From assembly GCA_937973965.1 (NCBI GenBank), contig CALJJQ010000005.1:124001-188000 (forward strand): DNA of 64,000 nt, read 5' to 3'. The stretch is from an uncultured Calothrix sp. GTDB taxonomy: Bacteria > Cyanobacteriota > Cyanobacteriia > Cyanobacteriales > Nostocaceae. Position numbers and translations under genes: made by a program. Below, one piece after another: positions 7,311 to 17,293 of this stretch; positions within the stretch are counted from its first letter, which is position 1, and each line of letters starts with the position of its first letter. The notes beneath the pieces were generated by a model. That model was not told where the DNA came from and did not search any database. It saw only the letters and a list, made by a program, of their open reading frames with translations.

Positions 7311-9131
7311 ATGCCGCATTTTTTAAGTAAATCTGATTTTCAAGTTGCTCGTAGTTGTGGAACGAAATTATACTATCGCAAATTAAATTATCCATCAAAT
7401 CGTGACGAGGATGAGTTTTTAAAAATGCTTGCTCAAGGTGGATATATGTTGGAAGCAATTGCCAAATTACTCTTTCCAGAGGGAATTAAATTAACGGAAA
7501 ATGCTGATATTTTGACAGCAAGTAGGGCGACTATTAATGCATTACAGGCAAAGCAGGTAACTCTATTTGAGGCAACTTTGTGGAGTCAGGGTAAATATGC
7601 TCGTGTAGATATTTTAGTGAAACAGAACCAGGTTTTTCATTTAATTGAAGTCAAGGCAGTCAGTTATAACAGTGAAGAAAATAAGCAACGTCTCAAAGAG
7701 GGGAGGCCAAATATTTTTCGTTCCTTACGTTCACCGCAGCAAATTACAACGGATTGGCGAATATATTTGGAAGATATTACCTTTCAAGTTTGCATTTTAA
7801 AAGAATTATTTCCAGATGCAGAAATAGTTCCTTTTTTGATGCTTCCCGACAGAGCGAAAACAACCTCGATTGAAGGTATACCCAGTTTATTAAAGTCTAT
7901 TGGTAATCGGTTTGAGTATTTCGGTGATATTCACAAGTTGCGTCAGGATAACTTTTTAACTCTAGTTGAAGTGAAAGCGGAAGTTGAATTATTAAAGCCT
8001 GATGTCCAGTTATCTATTCAAGAATTTATGCAATCTCTACAACCCGAATTATCTAAAATTAATACACCTATTTCCTATCATTGCCGTCACTGTGAATATC
8101 GTCAACCAAATATTGATAAAAGTGGCTTTCATCAATGCTGGGGAAAGCTGGCAGAGATTAAACCTCATTTATTTGATTTATATTACCTAAATGAAAAGAT
8201 TGCTAATCCCCTGATTCAACAAGGTCAAGTGAGTCTTGGGGATATTCCCAGGGAATTACTCTTAAAAAAAGATAGCTCAATTGGTACCCAAGCTCAACGC
8301 CAACTTATTCAAATTGAATATACTCAAACTGCAACTGAATGGATAGATCCACAACTCTTCCATGTCATCAATTCCTGTCAGTATCCCCTACATTTTATCG
8401 ACTTTGAAACGGCAACTTTACCACTTCCCTACCACGCGGGAATGTATCCCTATGAGCCCGTGGCTTTCCAATGGAGTTGTCACACAATTGAGCAACCCCA
8501 CGGACAAATTAAACATACTGAATGGATTGATTTAGGTCTTGATTTTCCTAACTTTAAATTTGCAGAATCTTTAATGCAACAATTGGGAACACAAGGAACT
8601 GTATTCATTTGGTCCCATCATGAAAATACTATTTTAAAAACCATCGCTCAACAACTAGAACGACTGACCACATATCATCCCATTACAAATAAATCAGCAT
8701 TAAAAAAATGGTTAGATTTGCGTTTAAATCACTTACCAAATATAGATATGTGTAAATTAACTCAAAAATATTACTTTCATCCGCAAATGGGTGGTCAAAA
8801 CTCCATTAAAGCCGTTTTAGCTGCCATTTGGCAAAGCGATCGCAGATTACAGGAAATGTTTCCCGAATACATCTGTTACATTGATCATCAACTTCAAAGT
8901 CCCTACGCGTCCTTACCCCCATTAATCATTAATGGTAAAGAATCTGTGATTCATGCGGGAACTGGTGCTGTTGCAGCGTACCATGCAGTACGTTACGGTC
9001 TTGCTGACCAGGAGGAAGCGGTTAAATCCCAATGGCAAAAGTTATTACTACAGTATTGTCAACTAGATACCCTGGCAATGGTCATGGTATGGTTACATTG
9101 GCTACATTTAGCCCCGAAGGTGGAAAGCTGA
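7311..9131 (+). CDS. DUF2779 protein: Cas4/RecB-like nuclease plus DEDD exonuclease
   Basis: 606 residues from ATG 7311; the frame is open further upstream only through a TTG at 7221, which I reject. The N-terminal half has PD-(D/E)XK nuclease features: a D in YARVDILVK followed by IEVKA, with a cysteine group YHCRHCEY and a later FHQCWG that could bind an iron-sulfur cluster as in Cas4. The C-terminal half has DEDD 3'-5' exonuclease motifs: FIDFET (D-x-E), FIWSHHENTIL, and YCQLDTLAM as the third motif. This pairing matches the DUF2779 family. It is predicted to act on DNA or RNA ends, with defence or repair roles unproven. It stands alone, with about 290 bases before the FKBP gene. A protein at 56361-59006 combines the same two nuclease types in the opposite order. 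Confidence 0.8.
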   Translation: MPHFLSKSDFQVARSCGTKLYYRKLNYPSNRDEDEFLKMLAQGGYMLEAIAKLLFPEGIKLTENADILTASRATINALQAKQVTLFEATLWSQGKYARVDILVKQNQVFHLIEVKAVSYNSEENKQRLKEGRPNIFRSLRSPQQITTDWRIYLEDITFQVCILKELFPDAEIVPFLMLPDRAKTTSIEGIPSLLKSIGNRFEYFGDIHKLRQDNFLTLVEVKAEVELLKPDVQLSIQEFMQSLQPELSKINTPISYHCRHCEYRQPNIDKSGFHQCWGKLAEIKPHLFDLYYLNEKIANPLIQQGQVSLGDIPRELLLKKDSSIGTQAQRQLIQIEYTQTATEWIDPQLFHVINSCQYPLHFIDFETATLPLPYHAGMYPYEPVAFQWSCHTIEQPHGQIKHTEWIDLGLDFPNFKFAESLMQQLGTQGTVFIWSHHENTILKTIAQQLERLTTYHPITNKSALKKWLDLRLNHLPNIDMCKLTQKYYFHPQMGGQNSIKAVLAAIWQSDRRLQEMFPEYICYIDHQLQSPYASLPPLIINGKESVIHAGTGAVAAYHAVRYGLADQEEAVKSQWQKLLLQYCQLDTLAMVMVWLHWLHLAPKVES

Positions 9132-9420
9132 GGGTATAATGACCTTAAATTTTTCTGGAATAAGCGGTTATCTGCTTGAGGTTGAGGTAATCTTCATCTT
9201 CGGAGGGATAAATATATTGCAAGTTATACCCTAAATTGGACTTGTGATTTTAGGATTGCCAATCCTTGTATATCCCGATATCAAGGACTGCATGACTGAA
9301 TTTATCCCATCTTGTGAGTCTGACTGAATTACAATCTAGTTGTTAAACTGGGGAGTAATTCATTTTGCGAAAAAACGGGTAACGTTGGATGTACCCACAA
9401 ACCCTTTGAGGAGAAAATCC

Positions 9421-9852
9421 ATGACACAAGCCAAGTACGGTGATAAAGTCACAGTCCACTACACGGGTAAACTAACCGATGGTACTGTTTTTGACTCATC
9501 CAATGGTAGTACACCCTTAGAATTTAGAATTGGAGAAGGACAAATTATCCCTGGTTTTGAAAAAGCTGTCTTGGGGATGAGTGCAGGTGAGTCAAAGACC
9601 ACCCATTTGAAAGTTGATGATGCTTATGGACCCCACCGTCCGGAAATGGTTGTGGAAGTGAGTCGTAGTCAAATGCCATCGGAAATTGAACCGGAAATCG
9701 GCCAGCAATTACAAATTCAACAACCCGATGGTGCTGTTATTCCTGTTGTTATTACTGAAGTGAATGATACAACTATTACCCTTGATGCTAACCACCCCTT
9801 GGCTGGAGAAGAGTTGATTTTTGATATAGAACTCGTGGCGATCGCAGCTTAA
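9421..9852 (+). CDS. FKBP-type peptidyl-prolyl isomerase, SlyD-like
   Basis: 143 residues from ATG 9421, chosen because GAGGAGAAAA lies just upstream; the longer frame begins at an unlikely TTG. The FKBP fold is clear: VTVHYTGKLTDGTVFDSS near the N-terminus, then GEGQIIPGFEKAVLGM. The insert-in-flap region (AYGPHRPEMVVEVSRSQMP) places it with SlyD-type isomerase/chaperones. The histidine/cysteine-rich nickel-binding tail of E. coli SlyD is missing. It is cytoplasmic, since no signal peptide is present. A good intrinsic terminator follows at 9897. Confidence 0.92.
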   Translation: MTQAKYGDKVTVHYTGKLTDGTVFDSSNGSTPLEFRIGEGQIIPGFEKAVLGMSAGESKTTHLKVDDAYGPHRPEMVVEVSRSQMPSEIEPEIGQQLQIQQPDGAVIPVVITEVNDTTITLDANHPLAGEELIFDIELVAIAA

Positions 9853-9896
9853 AAAACCCTTTTTATCTTCTCTAGACCCTCCTGTATTCAGTAAAT

Positions 9897-9930
9897 CCAA
9901 CTCAATTACTTCTGGGTTGGGTTTATTTTT
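9897..9930 (+). terminator. Intrinsic terminator after the FKBP gene
   Basis: An eight-pair stem, CCAACTCA with TGGGTTGG (one G-U pair), has an eight-base loop and is followed by GTTTATTTTT. It lies 45 bases past the stop codon on the same strand. Confidence 0.75.
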
Positions 9931-10681
9931 ATACTTGTTTTTCTGGGGTATGGGTGATATTTGTTTCGGTTTGTACTGAGTTATTTTTATTTTTTATTCA
10001 ATTTTACGGTGACAAAATAAATATTCTGCAAATCATGAATCAATTTGATGGACAAGTTGAGATGTGTTGTCATATTCTGTATTTCTACGTGTAATATTTG
10101 ATGATTCAGGGGATATGAGTAATTCAATATAAATTGAAGCTTTACACAATACCCGGATTTTTCATAAGTGACTTATAAGTCTTGAGTGACGGATGAATTT
10201 TCCTTCTACTCCCTACTCCCTGTAGGTTTGAGGAATTTGTGAGAAATATAAGAATAAAATAGCTTCCTACTCTCTGATTTGAAAGTGTAGATGTGTAGAG
10301 GCTTTCGATAGACTGTAGGGAGTGAGAAAAATCCCTTTTCGTAATTTCTGATATACGTAGTCAATGACGGTTATTCTCTATTTTCCAGCGAGATTCTTAT
10401 ATTCTCGAAACTAACAGCTAATTACAAATAATCACTGTTTCGGAGTCAAGGTTATTTATGTCGTTGCTATTTCAGGTATTCATCCACAAGTTGATAAAAT
10501 CGTCGTGAAAGATTTAAATGATGTACCACATTTACCTGCAATCTGCTGATATCTCCCTCACCAGTGTGTTGGTCTGATAAATCAACAAAAATTTTGAGCA
10601 ATTTGGCAATTCAGAATAATTTAAGTTTGTTAAACTAGGCACAAATTTTTTTGTTAAACTACCTATTCATCACCATTATCT
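9931..10681. other. Long intergenic region with a dispersed repeat
   Basis: About 750 bases without a credible coding frame. Near 10198-10250 is a copy of a dispersed repeat (CTACTCCCTACTCCCTG followed by GGAATTTGTGAGAAATA), also found at 29163-29228 and, inverted, at 50784-50856. The last 100 bases are AT-rich and presumably hold the promoter of the large surface protein. I see no clear -10/-35 pair. Confidence 0.5.
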
Positions 10682-13600
10682 ATGCAAAATTCTACCCGAA
10701 CCCCCATTAATAACCATAATAATCCCCCGTTTGCATCTACAAATCCCATAGTTAACTTCAACTCCCCTTTAGATACAAACCTTTCTATCCCCTCTGCAAC
10801 AACTTTTAGAAGTGCTAGTTCGACAAATTCTTTCAGACCTGCTGCAATTGAAACCAACGGATTGCGGGGAGAATATTTCGATAATATTGATTTTACGAAC
10901 TTAAGATTGACCCGGATAGACCCGACAATTAACTTTAATTGGGGAAGCGGTTCCCCCGACCCAATCATTGAACCGGACACCTTTTCTGTACGGTGGACAG
11001 GGAGAATTAGACCGGAAACGAGTGGAAATTACCGTTTTTTTACTACTACCGATGATGGTGTTCAACTATTTATTAATGGGGAACTGGTTATTAACAGGTT
11101 TCGGGACCAGGGAGCAACGGAAATTGCCAGTATACCCCTAAATTTAGTGGCTGGACAAGATTATACAATCCAGATGAACTACTACGAAAACCGTGGTTTA
11201 GCGGTTTCCCGTCTAGCATGGGAACGTCCTGATGGAGTCAAAGAAATTGTTCCAGAATCCCGCTTATTCACACCGCAAGAGCAAACAACCGTTATCGGGA
11301 CTGGAACTGGGTTGCGGGGAGAATACTACGATAATATCAACTTTACAAACTTGGTACTGACACGTCTCGACCCCACGGTAAATTTTGACTGGGGAAGTGG
11401 TTCTCCTGATGCTGCGATCGCACCGGATACTTTTTCTGTCAGATGGATGGGTTTTGTCCAACCCCTTTATAGTGAAACCTATACTTTCTTCACGACTACG
11501 GATGATGGTGTACGTCTGAAGTTAAATGGACAGACGATTATTGATCGATTTCGCGACCAAGCAGCAACGGAAGTTGCGAGTACTCCGATTACTCTAGTTG
11601 CTGGGGAAAAATACGCGATTGAGTTAGAGTACTACGAAAATCGAGGTTTAGCTGTTTCCCGACTCGGATGGTCTAGTCCGAGTCAATTTAAACAAATTAT
11701 CGCCCAATCCCAACTATATGCGGAAATTACCCCCCCTTCTGCAACTGTGACGACCAATACCCTGAGTACTCCGGGTAGTCAAACCTATCAATTCACCGTC
11801 ACCTATACCGATGATACGGGAATTGATATAAGTAGTATTGATAACGCAGATATTCTGGTGACAGGACCGAATTCCTTTAGTCAGTTGGCGAGGTTAGTGA
11901 GCGTCAATGATGGCAGTAATGGTACTCCCCGCACCGCTATCTACGAAATTACCGCCCCATCGGGAATCTGGGGTAACACGGATAATGGAGTGTATAATAT
12001 TGCCTTGCAGGGAAATCAAGTCCGTGATGTCAGTGGTAATTTTGCGGTTGCAACTAATCTGGGTACATTTAGGGTGGATATCCCGAATTCAGAGGTGGGT
12101 AACGGTTTACGAGCCGAGTATTACGATAACATTAACTTTACAAATCTAGTTCTTGTCCGAACAGACCCGACCATCAATTTTAACTTTGGTTCCGGTTCCC
12201 CTGACCCCAGAATTGCACCGGATACCTTTTCCATTCGCTGGTCAGGACAGGTTCAACCTCGATTCAGTGAAGATTATATTTTCTACACTAGAAGTGATGA
12301 CGGTATTCGTGTGCGTATTAACGGACAAACGGTAATTGACCGCTTTGTGGATCAACCTGTCACAGAAGTTGCGAGTGTTCCGATTTCCCTGGTCGCCGGT
12401 CAAAAGTATGATATTGTAGTCGAGTACTATGAAAATAGAGGTCTTGCGGTTGCGGAGTTACTCTGGTCTAGTCCTAGTCAAACTAAACAAATTATTCCCC
12501 AATCCCAATTATTTTCCACTTCTACTCCAATTGCATCCTTAACAGCGAATGATTTAACCCTTCCCGGTCAACCCAGTTATACCTTTACTGTCACCTACAC
12601 CGATGACACGGGGATTGATATTTCCAGTCTGGATAATAACGATATTCGCATCACTGGAGCGGGTGGTTTTACTCAGTTAGCGGAGTTTGTGAGTATTGAT
12701 ACCCCTGCCAATGGAACTCCCCGTGTAGCTACCTATCGCTTAAATCCTCCGGGAGAGTCTTGGTTAGCTAGTCATAATGGCCGTTACACTGTTTCCCTAG
12801 AAGCAAATCAGGTACGGGATATTAGTGGTAATTTTGCGACTGCAACGGAATTAGGTAGCTTCCTGATTAACATTTCTGGAACTGGAACTGGTTTGCGGGG
12901 TGAATACTACGACAATATTAACTTTACCAACCTGCGTCTGACCCGGACTGACCCAACTATCAACTACAACTGGGGTACGGGTTCACCAGATCCATTAATT
13001 GCTCCAGATACGTTTTCCGTGGTTTGGAGTGGATTAATTGAAGCTAAATACAACGAGTTATACACCTTTTACACCACCACCGACGATGGAGTCAGACTAT
13101 TTATTAATGACCAATTGGTGATTAATAGTTTTATTGACCAACCAGCGACAGAACGGAGTGGAAGCATTACCTTAGAAGCAGGGAAAAGATATGACATTCG
13201 GATGGAATACTATGAAAGAGCAGGTTTAGCCAGTGCCAGATTAGAATGGTCTAGTCCCACCCAAACTCGACAAATAATTCCTTCTACCCAACTTTATCCC
13301 TTTGTGGTTCCCCCGGTCATCCGTTTAGGTAATATTCCTGGTAGTGTGGGGGAAACGGAAGGTAGTATTGAAATTGAAATTCTGCGGACTGGAGAAAACC
13401 TGAATCAAACATCTAGTGTGAGGTACTTTACCCAGGGTGTCACTGCAACTCCCGGACAGGATTTTGTACAAGCTGAAGGAATTGCCACATTTGCACCGAA
13501 CCAAACTCGGTTAGTGGTTAGTGTCCCCATAATTGATGATAATATAATCGATCCAGATGAAACATTTGCCTTTGTAATTGACCAAGCTGAAAATGCAACG

Positions 13601-15457
13601 CTAGGACCACAACGGACGGCAACAATTACCATTTTAGATAACGAATCAACCGATTTAGTGTTTGATGATATTCGTGTGGATGAAAATGTGGGAGAAGCGG
13701 TAATTACGGTGCAACGTAGTAATATAGGGAATGCAGCCAGTGTAGACTACGCAACTATTACTGGAGTAGGAGACTTAGCTCAACCATTGAGTGATTACCA
13801 ACCGGTGAGTGGGACACTCGCATTTACACCGACTCAAACGACTGCAACAATTCGTATCCCCATTATTAACGACACAATTGGGGAAATTAATGAAACTTTT
13901 ACTTTGCAATTTAGTAATCCGGTGGGAGTCACCTTAAATCCCAACCGTAGTAGCAGTAAAATCACCATTATTGACGACGACCCTGGTAACTTTATTCGTG
14001 AGTTAGTGATTAACGGGTTGACCCAACCTACATCCTTTGATTGGGTTCCCATCCCGGAAACTGCAAATCAGCAATTCTTACTCATAGCTCAAAAAGATGG
14101 AACAGTTAGGGTTGCTCGCAATGGTCAACTACAACAGGAAGTATTTATTGATATTAGCAACGAAGTTAATAATACTCGCGATCGCGGTTTGTTAGCAATT
14201 GCTGTCCATCCGAATTTTGCGGAAAATCCCTACGTCTATCTTCTTTACACCTACGATCCACCAGAGGTCTTTAATAATGTCAACCCTAACACCAACCTGG
14301 ATGACCCGGATGGAAGAGGAAATCGTCCTTCTCGACTATTACGGGTAAATGGGGAATATATCCGTGATACCAATGGTAATATTACCGGATTACGGGCTGT
14401 TCCCAACAGTGGAGTTGTGATTCTGGGAACTAACAGTACCTGGGAATTTACCAGTCGTCCCGATGGTAATAGTACGGATATAGTTGTCAATAGTAGTGGT
14501 GCAATCGATTTTGCGAATAACTTTGCTCCATCGGGAATAGTCAACCAAAACGGACAATTATTTACCAGTATGGCTGATTATTACCAAAACCTGGATACAG
14601 CCGTCAATGTTCAAGATTACTTAGCGACAGACAGCGAATCCCATTCCATTGGATATTTAGCCTTTGGTGTAGATGGTAAATTGTACGTTAGTAATGGTGA
14701 TGGTACTTCCTATAATCGGGTAGACCCCCGTGGTATCCGGGTTCAAGACGTAAATAACCTATCAGGGAAACTACTCCGCATCGATCCAATTACTGGGGAA
14801 GGTTTGAGTGATAACCCCTTCTTTGATGGTAATCCCAATAGTAACCGTTCTAAAGTCTTTAATTTGGGATTGCGTAACCCCTTCCGTTTTACCATCAATC
14901 AAACAACTGGTAGACCCTATATTGGAGATGTGGGTTGGTTCCGGTGGGAGGAAGTGAATACTGGTGGTGCGGGTAGTAACTACGGTTGGCCATACTATGA
15001 AGGAGGATTTAACTCCAGTACCAATACCCCCTTAGATATCAGACAACCGGAATATTCCTCCCTGACCTATACCTACACTAATCCCCAGGGACAAATTGTC
15101 ACCGTCAGACCAGCTCAGGACTTCTATCGTGATTTTGGTGATGCAGCAGTCACCGCACCAGTCTATGCTTACCAACACTTTGCCCAGAATGCAATTATTA
15201 TGGGTGATTTTTACACAGGGAATCAATTGCCTTCAATTTACCAGGGACAGTTATTTGTAGCCGATAGTAGTCAAGCTACTATTGATAGTATTAGATTTGA
15301 CAGTGCAGGCAATTTTGTCTCGATTCAGCGTTTTGCAAGTAATGCGGGAATTCCAGTGCAAATTACCACGGGTCCTGATGAATATCTTTACTACGCAGAT
15401 TTAGGGATTGGTTCTGGAGAAGGGGGTATTTATCGTTACCGAATTTCCATTGTATGA
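10682..15457 (+). CDS. Large PA14/Calx-beta/sugar dehydrogenase surface protein
   Basis: 1591 residues. Four PA14 units start near residues 60, 210, 475 and 737, each opening GLRGEY(Y/F)DNI(N/D)FTNL and carrying TTDDGV; the second and third are followed by Ig-like segments (VTYTDDTGIDISS). Two Calx-beta domains cover about 877-1100 (PDETFAFVI, INETFTLQF). The last 490 residues match the glucose/sorbosone dehydrogenase (PQQ-type beta-propeller) family, with DRGLLAIAVHPNF, GNRPSRLLRV and YGWPYYEGG. There is no N-terminal signal peptide. The asparagine/serine-rich N-terminus resembles cyanobacterial type I secreted or surface proteins, so export is inferred. PA14 units usually bind carbohydrate; the propeller may oxidise or bind sugars. 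No neighbouring secretion gene is present. Confidence 0.85.
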   Translation: MQNSTRTPINNHNNPPFASTNPIVNFNSPLDTNLSIPSATTFRSASSTNSFRPAAIETNGLRGEYFDNIDFTNLRLTRIDPTINFNWGSGSPDPIIEPDTFSVRWTGRIRPETSGNYRFFTTTDDGVQLFINGELVINRFRDQGATEIASIPLNLVAGQDYTIQMNYYENRGLAVSRLAWERPDGVKEIVPESRLFTPQEQTTVIGTGTGLRGEYYDNINFTNLVLTRLDPTVNFDWGSGSPDAAIAPDTFSVRWMGFVQPLYSETYTFFTTTDDGVRLKLNGQTIIDRFRDQAATEVASTPITLVAGEKYAIELEYYENRGLAVSRLGWSSPSQFKQIIAQSQLYAEITPPSATVTTNTLSTPGSQTYQFTVTYTDDTGIDISSIDNADILVTGPNSFSQLARLVSVNDGSNGTPRTAIYEITAPSGIWGNTDNGVYNIALQGNQVRDVSGNFAVATNLGTFRVDIPNSEVGNGLRAEYYDNINFTNLVLVRTDPTINFNFGSGSPDPRIAPDTFSIRWSGQVQPRFSEDYIFYTRSDDGIRVRINGQTVIDRFVDQPVTEVASVPISLVAGQKYDIVVEYYENRGLAVAELLWSSPSQTKQIIPQSQLFSTSTPIASLTANDLTLPGQPSYTFTVTYTDDTGIDISSLDNNDIRITGAGGFTQLAEFVSIDTPANGTPRVATYRLNPPGESWLASHNGRYTVSLEANQVRDISGNFATATELGSFLINISGTGTGLRGEYYDNINFTNLRLTRTDPTINYNWGTGSPDPLIAPDTFSVVWSGLIEAKYNELYTFYTTTDDGVRLFINDQLVINSFIDQPATERSGSITLEAGKRYDIRMEYYERAGLASARLEWSSPTQTRQIIPSTQLYPFVVPPVIRLGNIPGSVGETEGSIEIEILRTGENLNQTSSVRYFTQGVTATPGQDFVQAEGIATFAPNQTRLVVSVPIIDDNIIDPDETFAFVIDQAENATLGPQRTATITILDNESTDLVFDDIRVDENVGEAVITVQRSNIGNAASVDYATITGVGDLAQPLSDYQPVSGTLAFTPTQTTATIRIPIINDTIGEINETFTLQFSNPVGVTLNPNRSSSKITIIDDDPGNFIRELVINGLTQPTSFDWVPIPETANQQFLLIAQKDGTVRVARNGQLQQEVFIDISNEVNNTRDRGLLAIAVHPNFAENPYVYLLYTYDPPEVFNNVNPNTNLDDPDGRGNRPSRLLRVNGEYIRDTNGNITGLRAVPNSGVVILGTNSTWEFTSRPDGNSTDIVVNSSGAIDFANNFAPSGIVNQNGQLFTSMADYYQNLDTAVNVQDYLATDSESHSIGYLAFGVDGKLYVSNGDGTSYNRVDPRGIRVQDVNNLSGKLLRIDPITGEGLSDNPFFDGNPNSNRSKVFNLGLRNPFRFTINQTTGRPYIGDVGWFRWEEVNTGGAGSNYGWPYYEGGFNSSTNTPLDIRQPEYSSLTYTYTNPQGQIVTVRPAQDFYRDFGDAAVTAPVYAYQHFAQNAIIMGDFYTGNQLPSIYQGQLFVADSSQATIDSIRFDSAGNFVSIQRFASNAGIPVQITTGPDEYLYYADLGIGSGEGGIYRYRISIV
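10856..13290 (+). repeat. Four in-gene PA14 coding repeats
   Basis: DNA copies beginning near 10859, 11309, 12106 and 12890 encode about 135-residue PA14 units with strongly conserved openings. Copies 2 and 3 are additionally followed by a related Ig-like segment, giving a larger duplicated PA14-Ig module. The unit similarity indicates internal duplication within the gene. Confidence 0.8.
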
Positions 15458-15582
15458 TTTGTAGCGATATATCGCGTCTCTACATTTTGCAACAGGAAAT
15501 CACGCTAGAATTTAGAATTGGAAAAACGACTTGCAGTGATCGCAATCTCAGTCGAGAATAGATAGGGCAAATCCACAGGGAA

Positions 15583-17019
15583 ATGAACGTGACTAATGGT
15601 TTTGATTATGATTTGATAATTCTAGGCGCAGGTGTCGGCGGTCATGGTGCTGCTTTACATGCTGTGGCTTGCGGTTTAAGAACGGCGATTGTGGAAGCTG
15701 CTGATATGGGGGGAACCTGTGTAAATCGCGGTTGTATCCCTTCTAAGGCTTTGTTAGCAGCATCGGGAAAGGTGCGAGAATTACGCAATGCCCACCACCT
15801 CAAAACACTGGGTATTCAGGTTGACAATGTACAGTTCGATCGACAGGCGATCGCTAACCATGCCAATAATCTCGTTGCCAAAATCCAGGGTGATTTAACC
15901 AATAGTCTCAAGCGTTTAGGTGTGGATATCCTGCGCGGTTGGGGAAAGGTGGCTGGTCAACAAAAGGTCAGCGTTTTAACTGATGGCAACGAAAAATTTT
16001 ATACAGCGAAAGATCTAATCGTGGCTCCCGGTTCCGTCCCCTTCGTTCCTCCTGGGATTGAAGTTGATGGCAAAACGGTTTTTACCAGTGACCAAGCTGT
16101 GAAGTTGGAAACCTTACCCCAATGGATTGCGATTATTGGTAGTGGTTATATTGGTTTGGAATTTGCCGATATTTATTCGGCTTTGGGTTGTGAGGTGACA
16201 ATGATTGAAGCTCTACCCCAGTTAATGCCTGGTTTTGACCGGGATATTGCCAAATTAGCCGAACGGGTGTTAATTACTCCCCGCGATATTGAAACCCATG
16301 TGGGAATTTATGCGAAAAAAGTTATCCCTGGTCATCCAGTGGTGATTGAATTGGCGGATTTCCAAACCAAAGCGGATGTGGATGTGATTGAGGTGGATGC
16401 TTGTTTAGTTGCCACGGGACGGATTCCAGCCACCCAGAATTTAGGTTTGGATACGGTTGGGGTGTCACTAGACAAACGCAACTTTATCCCTGTCAACGAT
16501 AACATGGCAGTGTTAAGTGGTGGTGAGGTGGTTCCCCATCTCTGGGCAATTGGTGATGCTACTGGTAAGATGATGTTAGCCCATGCTGCCTCCGCCCAGG
16601 GCATAGTCGCAGTGGAAAATATTTGCGATCGCCACAAAACTGTGGATTATCAAAGCATTCCCGCGGCCGCTTTTACCCATCCAGAGGTCAGCTATGTGGG
16701 GATGAATGAGGTGCAAGCGCAGGAAAAAGCCAATAATGAAGGATTTAAAATTGCCACAGCCAAGAGCTACTTTAAAGGTAATTCTAAAGCCTTAGCAGAA
16801 GGAGAAGCCGACGGTATTGCCAAGGTAATTTATCGTCAAGATACTGGCGAAGTTTTAGGAGTGCATATATTTGGACTACACGCTTCCGACTTAATCCACG
16901 AAGCCGCAGTTGCGATCGCTAACCGTGAATCAGTCCACAAACTCGCTCACCTCGTCCATGCCCATCCTACCCTTTCTGAGGTCTTGGATGAAGCCTATAA
17001 GCGAGCTGTAGCAGTGTAA
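15583..17019 (+). CDS. lpdA: Dihydrolipoyl dehydrogenase
   Basis: 478 residues, the E3 flavoenzyme that reoxidises dihydrolipoamide in pyruvate dehydrogenase and the glycine cleavage system. The FAD-binding [13 protein letters not shown] is at the N-terminus, the redox-active disulfide is in [13 protein letters not shown], and the NAD-binding [13 protein letters not shown] is central. A second FAD motif ([13 protein letters not shown]) and the catalytic His-Glu motif HAHPTLSE sit near the C-terminus. The length is normal. It lies just upstream of trpC on the same strand, a neighbourhood also seen in other cyanobacteria as I recall, but the 274-base gap holds a MITE, so co-transcription is uncertain. 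Confidence 0.96.
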   Translation: MNVTNGFDYDLIILGAGVGGHGAALHAVACGLRTAIVEAADMGGTCVNRGCIPSKALLAASGKVRELRNAHHLKTLGIQVDNVQFDRQAIANHANNLVAKIQGDLTNSLKRLGVDILRGWGKVAGQQKVSVLTDGNEKFYTAKDLIVAPGSVPFVPPGIEVDGKTVFTSDQAVKLETLPQWIAIIGSGYIGLEFADIYSALGCEVTMIEALPQLMPGFDRDIAKLAERVLITPRDIETHVGIYAKKVIPGHPVVIELADFQTKADVDVIEVDACLVATGRIPATQNLGLDTVGVSLDKRNFIPVNDNMAVLSGGEVVPHLWAIGDATGKMMLAHAASAQGIVAVENICDRHKTVDYQSIPAAAFTHPEVSYVGMNEVQAQEKANNEGFKIATAKSYFKGNSKALAEGEADGIAKVIYRQDTGEVLGVHIFGLHASDLIHEAAVAIANRESVHKLAHLVHAHPTLSEVLDEAYKRAVAV

Positions 17020-17123
17020 AAATAGGCGGAGGAGATAGAATACAGAAGGGGAGAAGGGAAAATGGTTAATAGTACTAAGTACTAAAATAACTAGAGATAT
17101 ATCAATATTCTCGTCCTCCCTCT

Positions 17124-17229
17124 CAATATGGTTCGGTGCATGATTTTTGTTGGTGATTTCGGGAGACGTGATATATCACGTCTCTACAATTATTTGGGGT
17201 TTACGAATTTTCAGATCCGAACCGTATTG
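17124..17229. mobile_element. MITE-like repeat, copy A (between lpdA and trpC)
   Basis: 106 bases with imperfect terminal inverted repeats CAATATGGTTCGG and CCGAACCGTATTG. It contains a central perfect palindrome GAGACGTGATATATCACGTCTC and the block TATTTGGGGTTTACGAATTTTC. Copy B at 36742-36853 is in reverse orientation. It lacks any coding capacity. Confidence 0.75.
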
Positions 17230-17293
17230 CCTTCACTCTCTTATTCCACGTACAGACGACCCGATGGTCGTCTCTTCTACCCGATTCCTACCC

